Source: Dokdonella fugitiva (GTDB lineage Bacteria > Pseudomonadota > Gammaproteobacteria > Xanthomonadales > Rhodanobacteraceae). Taken from it: a stretch of 64,000 nt of DNA. How positions within the stretch are numbered: the stretch's first letter is position 1; every line of letters begins with the position of its first letter. Of this stretch, positions 8,736-17,093 are shown in pieces. The DNA lies in NCBI RefSeq assembly GCF_014138265.1, contig NZ_JACGXL010000004.1, positions 372,001 to 436,000 of the forward strand. The letters run 5' to 3'. The notes under the pieces were generated by a model, which saw nothing but the letters and a program-made list of their open reading frames with translations, ran no database searches and was not told the DNA's origin. The position numbers were made by a program, and so were the translations under genes.

Positions 8736-8799
8736 GCAGCGGCGCCGCGCCGATCGGAGCGCGGCCGCGAACCGCGTCCTCCGTCGACGGATGTCCGCC

Positions 8800-10179
8800 A
8801 TGAAGCGATGCCTCGCCTGCCTCGCGCCACTCCTGTTCGCCGCGCCGATCGCGCACGCCGACACGCCACTCGCGACCGCCGCAGCGGGTGCGCTCGCGCA
8901 CCTGAAGACGACCACCGCGTCCAACGGCTGGGTCTACGCCGCCTTGGGCACGCAGTCCAACGGCACGGGTGGCGTGACGATCCTCAGGTCGACCGATGGC
9001 GGCGCGAACTGGAGCCCGTTCGCCGCGTACTCGGCGTTCGACAGCGACTACAACGGCGTCGATCTCGTCGTCAGCGGCAACGACGAGGCGAGCCTCGTGC
9101 TCGACGTCGCCGTGGTGAAGTCGCCGTCGGGCCCGACCTCGACGCTCACGGTCGACCGCTACGACGGCGCCAGCGGCACGCCGCTCGGCACCGCGTTCGC
9201 GTTGTTCAGCACCACGCACATCAAGGACGTCGCGATCGCCTCGGATTACCGCAAGCCGGGCGTCGGCACCTCGCCCTACAGCGTCGCGATCGCCTGGTCG
9301 CGCTTCACGCCCTCGCAGGACGAGATCGGCTATGCCGTGAGCACCGACGGCGGCGCGACCTACGCAACTACGCGCACCGTCGCCGGCACGTCGGCGACGT
9401 TCGGCCGCGTCGCGCTCGCATACGGCCGCAGCGCGAGCGGCTCGAACGGCCGCTACTACGTCGCCTGGGAACGCTTCGCGGCGGTCGACGACGTCGACGG
9501 CAGCATCTGCGAATCGCGCAACACGAGCACGGTCAGCAGCGCGTTCATCACGCCGGTCACGGTCAACCGCGCACCAGGCTCGAGCAACGACCCGTGTACG
9601 CCACCCGGCGCGCCCGCGCCGACGGAGTGCGACGCCGGCAGCGATCCCTGCCCCGAGTTCCCGGTCGTCGCAGCGACCGAAGGCGCCTGCCGCGCGCCGT
9701 CGATCGCCGTGCAGTACTCCGACGTCGACAACCCGATCGGCAGCAATACGACGCTCGTCACCGCGACCTGCGACCGTGCGCCCGGACTCGGCAACGTGGT
9801 CGGCTTCTACAACATGCGCGGGCACTACACGAATTTCTGGGGCCAGTTCGCGCCGACACCGGTCGGCAGCGGCGACGAACGCGATGCGCACGTCGTCTAC
9901 GACGACCACGACGCGACATTCCTGCTCACCTACGTCGATCGCGCCGCCCATGCGCTCGTGTTCAAGTCGAACGGCTTCGAATTCGCCGCGCCGAACGCGT
10001 GGACGCTCGGCAACGCCAACTACGCGGATCTCGTCGACGGCATCGACGATGCCGCGCCGCGCGTCGGCTTCGCGCCGCGATCGGGGCTGCCGAACTTCGC
10101 CTGGATCCGCCACGCTGCCGCGAACGACGTCGCCTACTTCGATCGCGGCGACCGCATCTTCGCCGACGGCTTGGACTGA
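8800..10179 (+). CDS. secreted BNR/sialidase-like repeat protein
   Basis: 459 residues with a signal peptide (residues 1-17, ending AHA). RSTDGGANWSPF and STDGGATYATTRT are Asp-box (BNR) repeats, S-x-D-x-G-x-T/W, typical of sialidase-like beta-propellers, although no sialidase catalytic residues were found. A cysteine-rich insert (NDPCTPPG, TECDAGSDPCPE) suggests disulphides. The protein ends DRIFADGLD, the tail common to this window. An upstream in-frame ATG at 8791 would add three residues. It probably recognises or displays an extracellular ligand; its role is unknown. Confidence 0.75.
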   Translation: MKRCLACLAPLLFAAPIAHADTPLATAAAGALAHLKTTTASNGWVYAALGTQSNGTGGVTILRSTDGGANWSPFAAYSAFDSDYNGVDLVVSGNDEASLVLDVAVVKSPSGPTSTLTVDRYDGASGTPLGTAFALFSTTHIKDVAIASDYRKPGVGTSPYSVAIAWSRFTPSQDEIGYAVSTDGGATYATTRTVAGTSATFGRVALAYGRSASGSNGRYYVAWERFAAVDDVDGSICESRNTSTVSSAFITPVTVNRAPGSSNDPCTPPGAPAPTECDAGSDPCPEFPVVAATEGACRAPSIAVQYSDVDNPIGSNTTLVTATCDRAPGLGNVVGFYNMRGHYTNFWGQFAPTPVGSGDERDAHVVYDDHDATFLLTYVDRAAHALVFKSNGFEFAAPNAWTLGNANYADLVDGIDDAAPRVGFAPRSGLPNFAWIRHAAANDVAYFDRGDRIFADGLD

Positions 10180-10244
10180 CGCGAACGATCGACCTGCGCG
10201 GCCGTCGTGCCATGTATGCTCGTGCATTCGACGGAGCGACCACG

Positions 10245-10721
10245 ATGGCCTGGACCGACGCGCAGATCGACGCGTTCTTCGACCGCTGCAACGAACGCCT
10301 GGACGTGTTGCAGGATGCCGCGGAGGCCGAGTACGGACTGGGCCACTTCGATCGATGGACCGCGGACGTGGATGCGGGCGTGCTGCATTTCCACGCCGAC
10401 GGCGGCGATGTCGATGCCGACTTCTATGCGGTCGGCTCCGTCGCCGGCGATTCGTTCCAGTGGGCCTGGTCGAACACGACGTTGCCGCCGGCGCTGCGGA
10501 CGCGCTCGGAAGGCCTGAAGGCGCTAGCCGAAGAGGCGGGCCTGGAGATCTTCGCGCTGCGCAAGTGGAGCGAGGCGGGCGAGCAGGAAGGCTGGGACAT
10601 GGTCGCGATCGCGCTCGAGCGGCTCGGCGGCGTCGCCGGCTATCGCCTGCCCGGCGCGGACGCGGACCTCTACGTCGTGATCACCGCATTCCGCGATCAG
10701 CGCGACCGCCGCGTCGGCTGA
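10245..10721 (+). CDS. DUF6882-like cytoplasmic protein
   Basis: 158 residues without a signal peptide. The pattern AEYGLGHFDRWTADVDAGVL, DADFYAVGSV and SFQWAWSNTTLP resembles the DUF6882 family of small soluble proteins of unknown function. The ATG at 10245 follows ACGGAGC at a suitable distance, and TATGCT (10214-10219) may be its -10 box. It converges on the SRPBCC gene with a 4-nt gap. Confidence 0.65.
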   Translation: MAWTDAQIDAFFDRCNERLDVLQDAAEAEYGLGHFDRWTADVDAGVLHFHADGGDVDADFYAVGSVAGDSFQWAWSNTTLPPALRTRSEGLKALAEEAGLEIFALRKWSEAGEQEGWDMVAIALERLGGVAGYRLPGADADLYVVITAFRDQRDRRVG

Positions 10722-10725
10722 CGCA

Positions 10726-11175
10726 TCAGCGCGGTCCCGTGCACGCCTCGACGAGCTTGCCGAGCAGGATCAGCGACTCCTGCCAACCGCAGTAGCAGTC
10801 TTCGAGGGGAATCGCCGCCGGGATGCCGTCCTGCACCACCGTGAGCTCGGTGCCGCACGACACCGCGCGCAAGCTCACGCTCGTCTGCATCGTGCCCGGC
10901 AAGCCGGGATCGTCGAACGCGTCGGTGTAGCGGATGCGCTCGTTCGGCACCAGTTCGAGGTAGCGGCCGCCGAACGCGTGCGACTCGCCCGTCGCGAAGT
11001 TCGTGAAGGTCATGCGGTAAGTCCCCTCGACGCGCGCGTCGAGTGCGTGCACGTGTCCCGTGTAGCCATTCGGCGGCAGCCATTTCGCCATCGCGTCGGC
11101 GTCGAGGAACGCGCGATAGACGCGTTCGGGCGTGGCGCGGATGACGCGGTGCAGGCGGATCGTGCGGTCGTTCAT
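10726..11175 (-). CDS. SRPBCC (AHSA1-type) protein
   Basis: 149 residues. IRLHRVIRATPERVYRAFLD, KWLPPNGYTG, MTFTNFATGES and GWQESLILLGKLVE are the hallmarks of Aha1/START-like SRPBCC proteins, which fold as a helix-grip hydrophobic cavity. Stand-alone members are small-molecule binding or stress-related proteins; ligand unknown. The start at 11175 follows CCGGAG. It is cytoplasmic. Confidence 0.85.
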   Translation of the reverse strand: MNDRTIRLHRVIRATPERVYRAFLDADAMAKWLPPNGYTGHVHALDARVEGTYRMTFTNFATGESHAFGGRYLELVPNERIRYTDAFDDPGLPGTMQTSVSLRAVSCGTELTVVQDGIPAAIPLEDCYCGWQESLILLGKLVEACTGPR

Positions 11176-11262
11176 CGTCGTATCTCCGGATCGGAAGGAG
11201 TCCTCGGAAAATACGACGAACGAGACCCTGCCCGATCGACACGCGGCCACGCATCCGATCCC

Positions 11263-11282
11263 GGCGCCGCGATCGCGGCGCC
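11263..11282 (-). terminator. perfect GC palindrome after 11290-11763
   Basis: A 20-bp perfect palindrome, able to form an 8-bp stem with a GATC loop, lies 7 nt beyond the stop of the minus-strand gene. It probably terminates transcription; no T-run is present. Confidence 0.45.
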
Positions 11283-11289
11283 ACTGCGC

Positions 11290-11763
11290 CTAGTAGCGAC
11301 TGATGAACAGGCTGTAGCCGCCGCAGTCCCCGTACGGCGAAATGTCCGTCTCCGAATCGACCATGACGTAGTATGCGGCGTGCTGGCCGGCCTCGATCAT
11401 CGATTCGGACCAGCCCGGCCCGGTGGCGTCCGCCATGTCGAAGCAGGTCGGGGTCACGCCGCATTGGCTGCAGGCGAACAGCGCGGCGTCGTAACCGGCA
11501 TTCGGCTGCAGGACGAAGCGCAGCGCCGGCGTCGCGCCATAGCGGACGCGATAACCGTACACGCGGTAGACGACGTCGCGGCCGGGCGCGTAGACCACGC
11601 CGCCGTAGTAGGAAATGTTGTCGAACGACGTGCAGCTGTCGTAGCTGGCGACGTACGGCATCATCTGCGTGCCGACCTGGATCGGTGATGCGCAGGTCTG
11701 CGCGAACGCAGGCATGCCGCCGAGCGCGGCGAACGCGGCGACGAGGATGGAGGGGATGCGCAT
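11290..11763 (-). CDS. secreted PPC-like small protein
   Basis: 157 residues with a signal peptide (IPSILVAAFAALGGMPAFAQ). The rest is rich in Tyr and Cys (YDSCTSFDNISYYGG, LFACSQCGVTPTCF, YYVMVDSE) and ends YGDCGGYSLFISRY. The spacing of VVYRVYGYRVR and AAYYVMVD resembles the bacterial pre-peptidase C-terminal (PPC) beta-sandwich found in secreted proteins. The protein lacks the IFADGFD tail. Its role is unknown. Confidence 0.6.
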   Translation of the reverse strand: MRIPSILVAAFAALGGMPAFAQTCASPIQVGTQMMPYVASYDSCTSFDNISYYGGVVYAPGRDVVYRVYGYRVRYGATPALRFVLQPNAGYDAALFACSQCGVTPTCFDMADATGPGWSESMIEAGQHAAYYVMVDSETDISPYGDCGGYSLFISRY

Positions 11764-11896
11764 GGTCGGTTTCCTCGCGAACGGGAGCCGCGCACGCGGC
11801 CCTTCGTCTTCAGGAACGGAAAAAGCGCGGGAAACCGACGATCACGCCTTGCTGCCGCTGCGACGACGGGCGCACCGGCCCGGCATGCTAGGCGGC

Positions 11897-12211
11897 CTAG
11901 GCGGCGCGACGTGGCGCGAGCACGGGCGGCACGCGCGCCGGGCCGAACCGCGCCTCGACATAGGTGCGGATGTCGTCCGCGATCGCGTCGAGATCCGCCT
12001 TCGGCGAATAGACGCCGACGATGTCGTCGATCTCGATCTCGCCGAGCGCGCGCGCCGGCACGCAGCGGAGCGCGCGGCCCTCGCCGAGGTAGACGGCGAG
12101 CGGCCGGTCGCGCATGCAGTTCAGTACGATCGAGGCGAGCGTCGCCGGCTCGTCCTGCGGCGAGCCCACGTCGAAACTCTCTTCGAGGCCATGCAGGTGC
12201 TGGTCGGTCAT
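11897..12211 (-). CDS. small cytoplasmic hypothetical protein
   Basis: 104 residues with no signal peptide and no recognised domain. The core LASIVLNCMRDRPLAVYLGEGRALRCVPARALGEIEIDDIVGVY has an alternating beta pattern. The ATG at 12211 follows GGAGGGGGAATC. Nothing in the neighbourhood suggests a function. Confidence 0.55.
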   Translation of the reverse strand: MTDQHLHGLEESFDVGSPQDEPATLASIVLNCMRDRPLAVYLGEGRALRCVPARALGEIEIDDIVGVYSPKADLDAIADDIRTYVEARFGPARVPPVLAPRRAA

Positions 12212-12303
12212 CGGGATTCCCCCTCCGGACATCGGTCACGCGACGCCCATGGAATAGTTCGACGGCGATGAATCGCAGATGACGCGTCGCGGCGCCATTC
12301 AGC

Positions 12304-12323
12304 CGGCAGCCACCGCGCTGCCG
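12304..12323 (-). terminator. hairpin after 12328-12573
   Basis: CGGCAGC (12304-12310) and GCTGCCG (12317-12323) form a 7-bp stem with a 6-nt loop, 4 nt beyond the stop of the minus-strand gene. Possible terminator. Confidence 0.4.
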
Positions 12324-12327
12324 TCCA

Positions 12328-12573
12328 TCACGCCGATTCCGCGCGCCGCCTGCGGAAACGCTCGAGCGACTCGCGCAGTGCCTCGGAGCGGTCGCGCAGC
12401 GCCTTCAGCTTGCTGCGCGTCTGGATCACCTTCTCGACGAGTTCGGCGCGATCGCGCAGTTCCTCGTCGGTCATCGGCGTGCCGAGCGGCTTGAGCGCAG
12501 TGGACGCATCGTGGGTCCGCTTCAACGCTTCGATCGCCCGGATCGCATTGCGCAGGTTCGAGTTGACGCTCAT
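12328..12573 (-). CDS. small helical hypothetical protein
   Basis: 81 residues, highly charged and almost entirely predicted alpha-helical (ELRDRAELVEKVIQTRSKLKAL, RSEALRESLERFRRRR); a short coiled coil is likely. It is cytoplasmic, with no known domain. The start at 12573 has AGGAG ten bases upstream. Confidence 0.55.
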   Translation of the reverse strand: MSVNSNLRNAIRAIEALKRTHDASTALKPLGTPMTDEELRDRAELVEKVIQTRSKLKALRDRSEALRESLERFRRRRAESA

Positions 12574-12793
12574 GCGCGGCGTACTCCTTTTCGGTTTCGT
12601 GGTGTCCGGCGGCGGAGGCGACCGCGAACAGCTGCAGGCTAGCCGCACGAGCTGAATGCGGAGCGACCGCGCGCCGACCTGAACCGAACGATGTGGATTG
12701 CGTCACGAAAGCGGTCGCGACACGCGGTTCACCTGGCCGTCAAACCGCGCTTGATAAGATTCGTGGCCATCCACCGCGACCGAGGAGGCGCGC

Positions 12794-13651
12794 ATGCACG
12801 ACTGGTTCAGCACGCCGGAGTACGGGTACTGGACAGGCTTGGCCGCCGGATTCGGGATGCGGGTCGCGGGCGCACTCGTGATCCTGTTTGCCGGCATGAA
12901 GATCGTCGGCTGGATCGCCGACGCGCTCGGGCGCGCCCTCGCACGCGCGCACATCGAGCAGACCGCGGCGCTGTTCCTCGCGCGCGTGGCGCAGACCACG
13001 ATGCAGATCGTGCTGCTGCTCGCCGCCGTCCAGCTGCTCGGCGTACCGATGACGTCGATGCTCGCTGTGCTCGGCGCCGCCGGCCTGGCGATCGGCCTTG
13101 CGCTCAAGGATTCGCTGTCGAACATCGCTTCCGGCGTCATGCTGGTCGCCTTGCGACCGTTCCGCGTCGGCGACATCGTGACCATCGGCGGCGTGAGCGG
13201 CAAGGTCGAACTCATCAACATGTTCCAGACACGCTTGCGCGGCGCCGACAACCAGACGGTGACCCTGCCGAACGCGCTCATCACCGCCGACTCGATCGTC
13301 AACCTCACGCCGGATACGATGCGTCGCATCGAACTCGTCATCGGCATCGGCTACGACGACGATATCGACCAGGCGCGCGCGATCGTCATGGAGATCCTGC
13401 GGGGCGACCGCCGCGTGCTCGGCGAACCCGCGCCGGCCGTACTCGTGTACGCGCTCGCGGAAAGCAGCGTCGACCTCGGCATTCGTTGCCATGTCGCCAA
13501 TGCAGACTGGTTCGCCGCCAAATGCGAGCTCACCGAGCGCATCAAGAAGGCCTTCGACGACGCCGGTGTCTCGATTCCATACCCGCAGCGCGACACGCAC
13601 GTCTACACCCACGCGCCCGCCTCGCAGGAGCCCGCGCGCGCGTCGACCTGA
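12794..13651 (+). CDS. mscS: small-conductance mechanosensitive channel, MscS family
   Basis: 285 residues, close to the length of E. coli MscS. There are three membrane segments (about residues 12-38, 57-84 and 86-112). The third runs into the pore-helix sequence LGAAGLAIGLALKDSLSNIASGVML, then LRPFRVGDIVTIGGVSGKVELI, the beta domain entrance, and ERIKKAFDDAGVSIPYPQRD at the C-terminus, all diagnostic. It acts as an osmotic safety valve in the inner membrane. A possible -10 box (TAAGAT) lies at 12755-12760. Confidence 0.9.
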   Translation: MHDWFSTPEYGYWTGLAAGFGMRVAGALVILFAGMKIVGWIADALGRALARAHIEQTAALFLARVAQTTMQIVLLLAAVQLLGVPMTSMLAVLGAAGLAIGLALKDSLSNIASGVMLVALRPFRVGDIVTIGGVSGKVELINMFQTRLRGADNQTVTLPNALITADSIVNLTPDTMRRIELVIGIGYDDDIDQARAIVMEILRGDRRVLGEPAPAVLVYALAESSVDLGIRCHVANADWFAAKCELTERIKKAFDDAGVSIPYPQRDTHVYTHAPASQEPARAST

Positions 13652-13732
13652 GCGCGATGCGACCGGCCGGTGTCCGAATCCGGCGCGACCCGGCGTTCCT
13701 CGGCGCTACCCCGCCCGCGCCAAGGATCGACC

Positions 13733-15142
13733 ATGACCGCCACGCGATCGCCCGGCCGCACCCGCGCATTGGCGCGCGCACTCGCGCTCTCGTTCGGCAG
13801 CGCGGTCGCCGGCGCCGCCGCCAGCGACGTTGCCACGCGCTCGAAGGCCGTGGACGCACCGCATGGTGCGAACTTCACGCTCACCAACTGCAACGACAGC
13901 GGCGCGGGCAGCCTGCGCCAGGCGATGCTCGATGCGCACAACAACACCACGGTCGACTTCAGCCAGCTCAGTTGCAGCCTGATCACGCTCACCAGCGGCG
14001 CGCTCACCGATCCGGACACCGATTCGCTCAAGCTCGTCGCGCCCGTGCGCGTCGTCGGCGGCAAGCCGCTGCCGAGCATCACGATCGATGCGAACGACCA
14101 CAGCCGCGTGATCGAGCACCGCTCGGGTGGCTCGCTCGAGATCACCGGGCTCGCGCTCAGCCACGGCCATACCAACGCGAACAAGGGCGGCTGCATCTAC
14201 GCGATGGGCCACGTCACCGCGACCGCGACCACGGTGAGTGCATGCACCGCGGCGTCCAACGACGCCAACGCCGCGCTTGGTGGCGGCATCTGGTCGAACG
14301 ACCAGGTCGACCTCGTGTTCAGCACGATCAGCGGCAACGTCGCGCTCGCGCGCGCCGGCGGCGGCTACGCCTACGGCGGCGGCGTGTTCAGCTCGTACGG
14401 GTTCTATGCGGTATTCAGTTCGATCACGAGCAACAACGCGACCGGCATCGGCTACGGTGGCGGCGTCGGCGTGACCGGCCCGGCGATGCTGCGGTCTTCG
14501 CTGGTGAGCGCGAACACCGCCGCCTACGGCGGCGGCCTCGGCCTGTTCGGCGGTCCCGACGTCGGCAGCAGCGATCTCGCGATCGTCGACAGCACGATCG
14601 CGTTCAACACCGCGACCGGCTTCGCCGGCGGCATCGAGGCGGGCGGCGACCTGACGATCCACAACAGCACGATCGCGCGCAACTACGGCGCACGCGCCGA
14701 TCACGCGAACGGCATCGTGATCGAGGGTTCGCACGTGCTCACGCTGGTTAGCAGCATCGTCGCCCTGAGCACACCCGGAGGCGACATCAGCGGCGCGGCG
14801 TCGATCGGCGGCGACCACGACTTCATCGGCCAGGCCAGCGTCGCCGTGCCGGCCGGCACGTTGTCGGGCGATCCGCATCTTTCCACCCTCGGCGACTACG
14901 GCGGGCAGACCATGGCGATCGGACTGCAACCGGGCAGTCCTGCGATCGGCGCAGGTGCGAATCCGCTCTCGCTCGTTTGCGACCAGCGCGGCGGAGGTTG
15001 GGCCGGCGCGTACGCGATGAGCGGACTCTATCCGCGCCAGGTCGGCGCGCAGGTCGATATCGGCGCAGTCGAGTTCGGCAGCGGCGACGCGATCTACGCC
15101 GACGGCTTCGAGGAACCGATCGCGAGCTGCTATCCGACCTGA
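13733..15142 (+). CDS. choice-of-anchor Q / beta-helix secreted protein, paralogue of 2180-3565
   Basis: 469 residues with a signal peptide (ALARALALSFGSAVAGAAA). The opening, LTNCNDSGAGSLRQAM ... SLITLTSGAL, and the glycine-rich rungs (GGGIWSN, YGGGVFSS, GGGLGLFGG) are beta-helix features shared with 2180-3565. The closing sequence (VDIGAVEFGSGDAIYADGFE) contains the shared tail, here followed by nine extra residues (EPIASCYPT), so the motif need not be strictly terminal. It is presumed extracellular. Confidence 0.8.
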   Translation: MTATRSPGRTRALARALALSFGSAVAGAAASDVATRSKAVDAPHGANFTLTNCNDSGAGSLRQAMLDAHNNTTVDFSQLSCSLITLTSGALTDPDTDSLKLVAPVRVVGGKPLPSITIDANDHSRVIEHRSGGSLEITGLALSHGHTNANKGGCIYAMGHVTATATTVSACTAASNDANAALGGGIWSNDQVDLVFSTISGNVALARAGGGYAYGGGVFSSYGFYAVFSSITSNNATGIGYGGGVGVTGPAMLRSSLVSANTAAYGGGLGLFGGPDVGSSDLAIVDSTIAFNTATGFAGGIEAGGDLTIHNSTIARNYGARADHANGIVIEGSHVLTLVSSIVALSTPGGDISGAASIGGDHDFIGQASVAVPAGTLSGDPHLSTLGDYGGQTMAIGLQPGSPAIGAGANPLSLVCDQRGGGWAGAYAMSGLYPRQVGAQVDIGAVEFGSGDAIYADGFEEPIASCYPT

Positions 15143-15210
15143 GCCGCGCGGCGCGGTGGTCACGCGCAGCGGTCGCGATCGGCCACCGCCGATGCGCGCC
15201 GCGGCGGCCC

Positions 15211-15555
15211 TCAGTGCTTCTGGCGACGGATCGCGCGACTGTTGCGATTCTCCGCGCGGTTGAGCCGACGCGCCTGCGCCGCGGTGAGGTGGCCGCCGTG
15301 GCGCGCCTCGTCGACGCTCGCGCGCTGCGCTATCGCCGCGTCGCGCTTCTCGTCGCGCGCCGCCTGCATCGGCGTGATCGCGCCGCTGGCAACACCGGCG
15401 TCGATGCGGCGCTGCTGGTTGTCGAGGCGCTGGTTCACTTCGTTCACGCGCGGATGGCCGGGCACGGGTTCGGCGGCGTGCGCGGTCGCCAGGCCGGCGA
15501 GGAGGAGCGTGGGCGCGAGGGCGCGCAGCAGGATGCGGTGGGCGATCGTCGTCAT
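15211..15555 (-). CDS. small exported basic protein
   Basis: 114 residues with a signal peptide (AHRILLRALAPTLLLAGLATAHA). The mature part is helical and rich in Arg/Gln (VNQRLDNQQRRIDAGVASGAITPMQAARDE and GGHLTAAQARRLNRAENRNSR), two diverged copies of a helix pair seen in small periplasmic proteins of gamma- and betaproteobacteria. Function is unknown. AAGGAG lies six bases before the ATG at 15555. Confidence 0.7.
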   Translation of the reverse strand: MTTIAHRILLRALAPTLLLAGLATAHAAEPVPGHPRVNEVNQRLDNQQRRIDAGVASGAITPMQAARDEKRDAAIAQRASVDEARHGGHLTAAQARRLNRAENRNSRAIRRQKH

Positions 15556-15698
15556 GTCGTTCTCCTTCGTCGAGGTGCGCCGTGATGCGGTGCACGCGAA
15601 CGTTCAAACGCGGTCGACGACGATCGGTTGACGCGGACGGTCCGCCCGCGAGGCGACGACCGGCGGTCGATGCCGCCGCGCCGCGGGCGCGCGGGCGC

Positions 15699-16328
15699 TC
15701 AGGCCGGCGTCGCGGGCGCGACCTGCGCCATCAGCGCGAGCGGCCGCCCTTCGTTGTCGCGGAAGAACGCCATCCATTCCTCGACGCCGTCGTCGTGTCG
15801 ATGGATCATGTGCGGCGCGTCGACGAAGGCGACACCGCGCGCCACGAGCGCGTCGCGCGCGGCATGGATGTCCTCGACGCGGAAGTAGAGGATCGATTCG
15901 TCCGTGCGCGACTCGCCTTCGCTGAGGAACAGCCGCGTGCCGCCGCAGTCGAAGAACGCGAGGTTGCCGAACGTGTACAGGTGCGGCAGGCGCAGCACGT
16001 CGCGATACCAGGCTTCCGCGGCGTCGATGTCGCGCACCGAGCGCGCGATCTGGCCGATGGGACCGACGCCGATGTGCGGATTCATGCGTTGTTTCCTCCC
16101 GTGCAGGGCGCTCGAGCGCCGGATGCCGTCCCAACCGCGCAGCTGTGCGCGACCGCTGAAGCCGAGCTTCTGCAGCACGTTGGCGACGTGGTACTTCACC
16201 GCATCGAGGCCGACGCCGAGGCGCCGCGCGATCTGCGGATTGGTGAGGCCGTGGCGCACGCCTTCGACGACCTTCCACTCGGAAGGCGTGAGCACGTCGT
16301 CGAAGGGCGGGCGACCGCGCGTGGCCAT
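15699..16328 (-). CDS. LuxR-type HTH fused to VOC (glyoxalase-like) domain
   Basis: A single 209-residue reading frame. Residues 1-80 are a LuxR-family HTH (LTPSEWKVVEGVRHGLTN, QIARRLGVGLDAVKYHVANV); residues 82-209 are a VOC/glyoxalase-fold domain (GQIARSVRDIDAAEAWYRDV, FFDCGGTRLFLSEG, EEWMAFFRDNEGRPLALM). Comparable fusions occur widely in bacteria as putative effector-responsive regulators. Internal Met82 has its own strong Shine-Dalgarno, so a free VOC protein (15699-16085) may also be made. The ligand is unknown. Confidence 0.75.
   Translation of the reverse strand: MATRGRPPFDDVLTPSEWKVVEGVRHGLTNPQIARRLGVGLDAVKYHVANVLQKLGFSGRAQLRGWDGIRRSSALHGRKQRMNPHIGVGPIGQIARSVRDIDAAEAWYRDVLRLPHLYTFGNLAFFDCGGTRLFLSEGESRTDESILYFRVEDIHAARDALVARGVAFVDAPHMIHRHDDGVEEWMAFFRDNEGRPLALMAQVAPATPA
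16086..16100 (-). promoter_or_regulatory. internal Shine-Dalgarno before the VOC domain
   Basis: GGGAGGAAA, nine bases before the in-frame ATG at 16085, lies exactly at the HTH/VOC boundary of the fusion. It is a better ribosome binding site than anything before 16328, and may give a second, shorter product. Confidence 0.5.
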
Positions 16329-16448
16329 GCGCCCACCCTAGCGCGACGAGCGGCGGATTTCCCTACCCGGTCGAGCGTTCGCGACGGACGCCGGAGCACG
16401 CGGCACCTCGGAAGCGATGCTCGTCGAATGGCCGCGGTCGGCGTCGAC

Positions 16449-17093
16449 TCAGGCGTCGTGCGCGTCCGCGCGCCGGACCGCACGCAACGTCGACCACGGC
16501 AGGCCGAAGCGCATCCGTGCAGGTCGCCCGCGCGACAGCAGCCATGCGATGCCGAGCAGCGCGGCGCCGGAGGCGCTCGCGATCGACGCCGTGGGCGGCT
16601 GCCGCGTGATCGCAAGGATCAGCGCGCCGGCGGCGCCGGCGACGCAGGTGGCGACGTTCCGCGCGATCCGCGGCAGGTCGCGCGGGCGCGTCGCGAGCAC
16701 ATGGGCGGCATACGCTTCGATCGTCGCGCCGTCGTAGATCGCGGCGAAGTGTTCCTCGCGATCGCGGTCGTCGGGCGTGCACAGGCCGGCGTCGATCAGC
16801 GCGTAGACGACGCGCCCGATGTCGCGGCTCGTCGCCAATCCCATCGCTTCGAGCTGGACGCGGACCTCCCGAGGCGTGCGCGCGGGCAGGTCCGCGACGA
16901 GCATGCGGCAGAGTTCGGCGGCATCGACGTGCGCGGACGTCGCGTCCTTGCGTTGCCACGCACCGACGAAGGTGACAGCCCCCGCGATCCACGCGACCGT
17001 GTCGCGCGGACATCCGCTGCGCGCGGCGACGCCGTCGATCGCGGCCTCGCGCCGGAGGCACGCGTCGCAGCGTGCAGGGTCATGCCGGGCCAT
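16449..17093 (-). CDS. Minf_1886-like protein with C-terminal membrane segments
   Basis: 214 residues. The N-terminus carries CDACLRRE. The middle (HVDAAELCRMLVADLP, EVRVQLEAMGLATSRDIGRVVYALIDAGL, DREEHFAAIYD) resembles the small Minf_1886 family of unknown function. Two hydrophobic segments follow (CVAGAAGALILAI and GAALLGIAWLLS), so the protein is probably anchored in the inner membrane. The start at 17093 overlaps the dioxygenase stop by 14 nt, which implies translational coupling. Confidence 0.6.
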   Translation of the reverse strand: MARHDPARCDACLRREAAIDGVAARSGCPRDTVAWIAGAVTFVGAWQRKDATSAHVDAAELCRMLVADLPARTPREVRVQLEAMGLATSRDIGRVVYALIDAGLCTPDDRDREEHFAAIYDGATIEAYAAHVLATRPRDLPRIARNVATCVAGAAGALILAITRQPPTASIASASGAALLGIAWLLSRGRPARMRFGLPWSTLRAVRRADAHDA

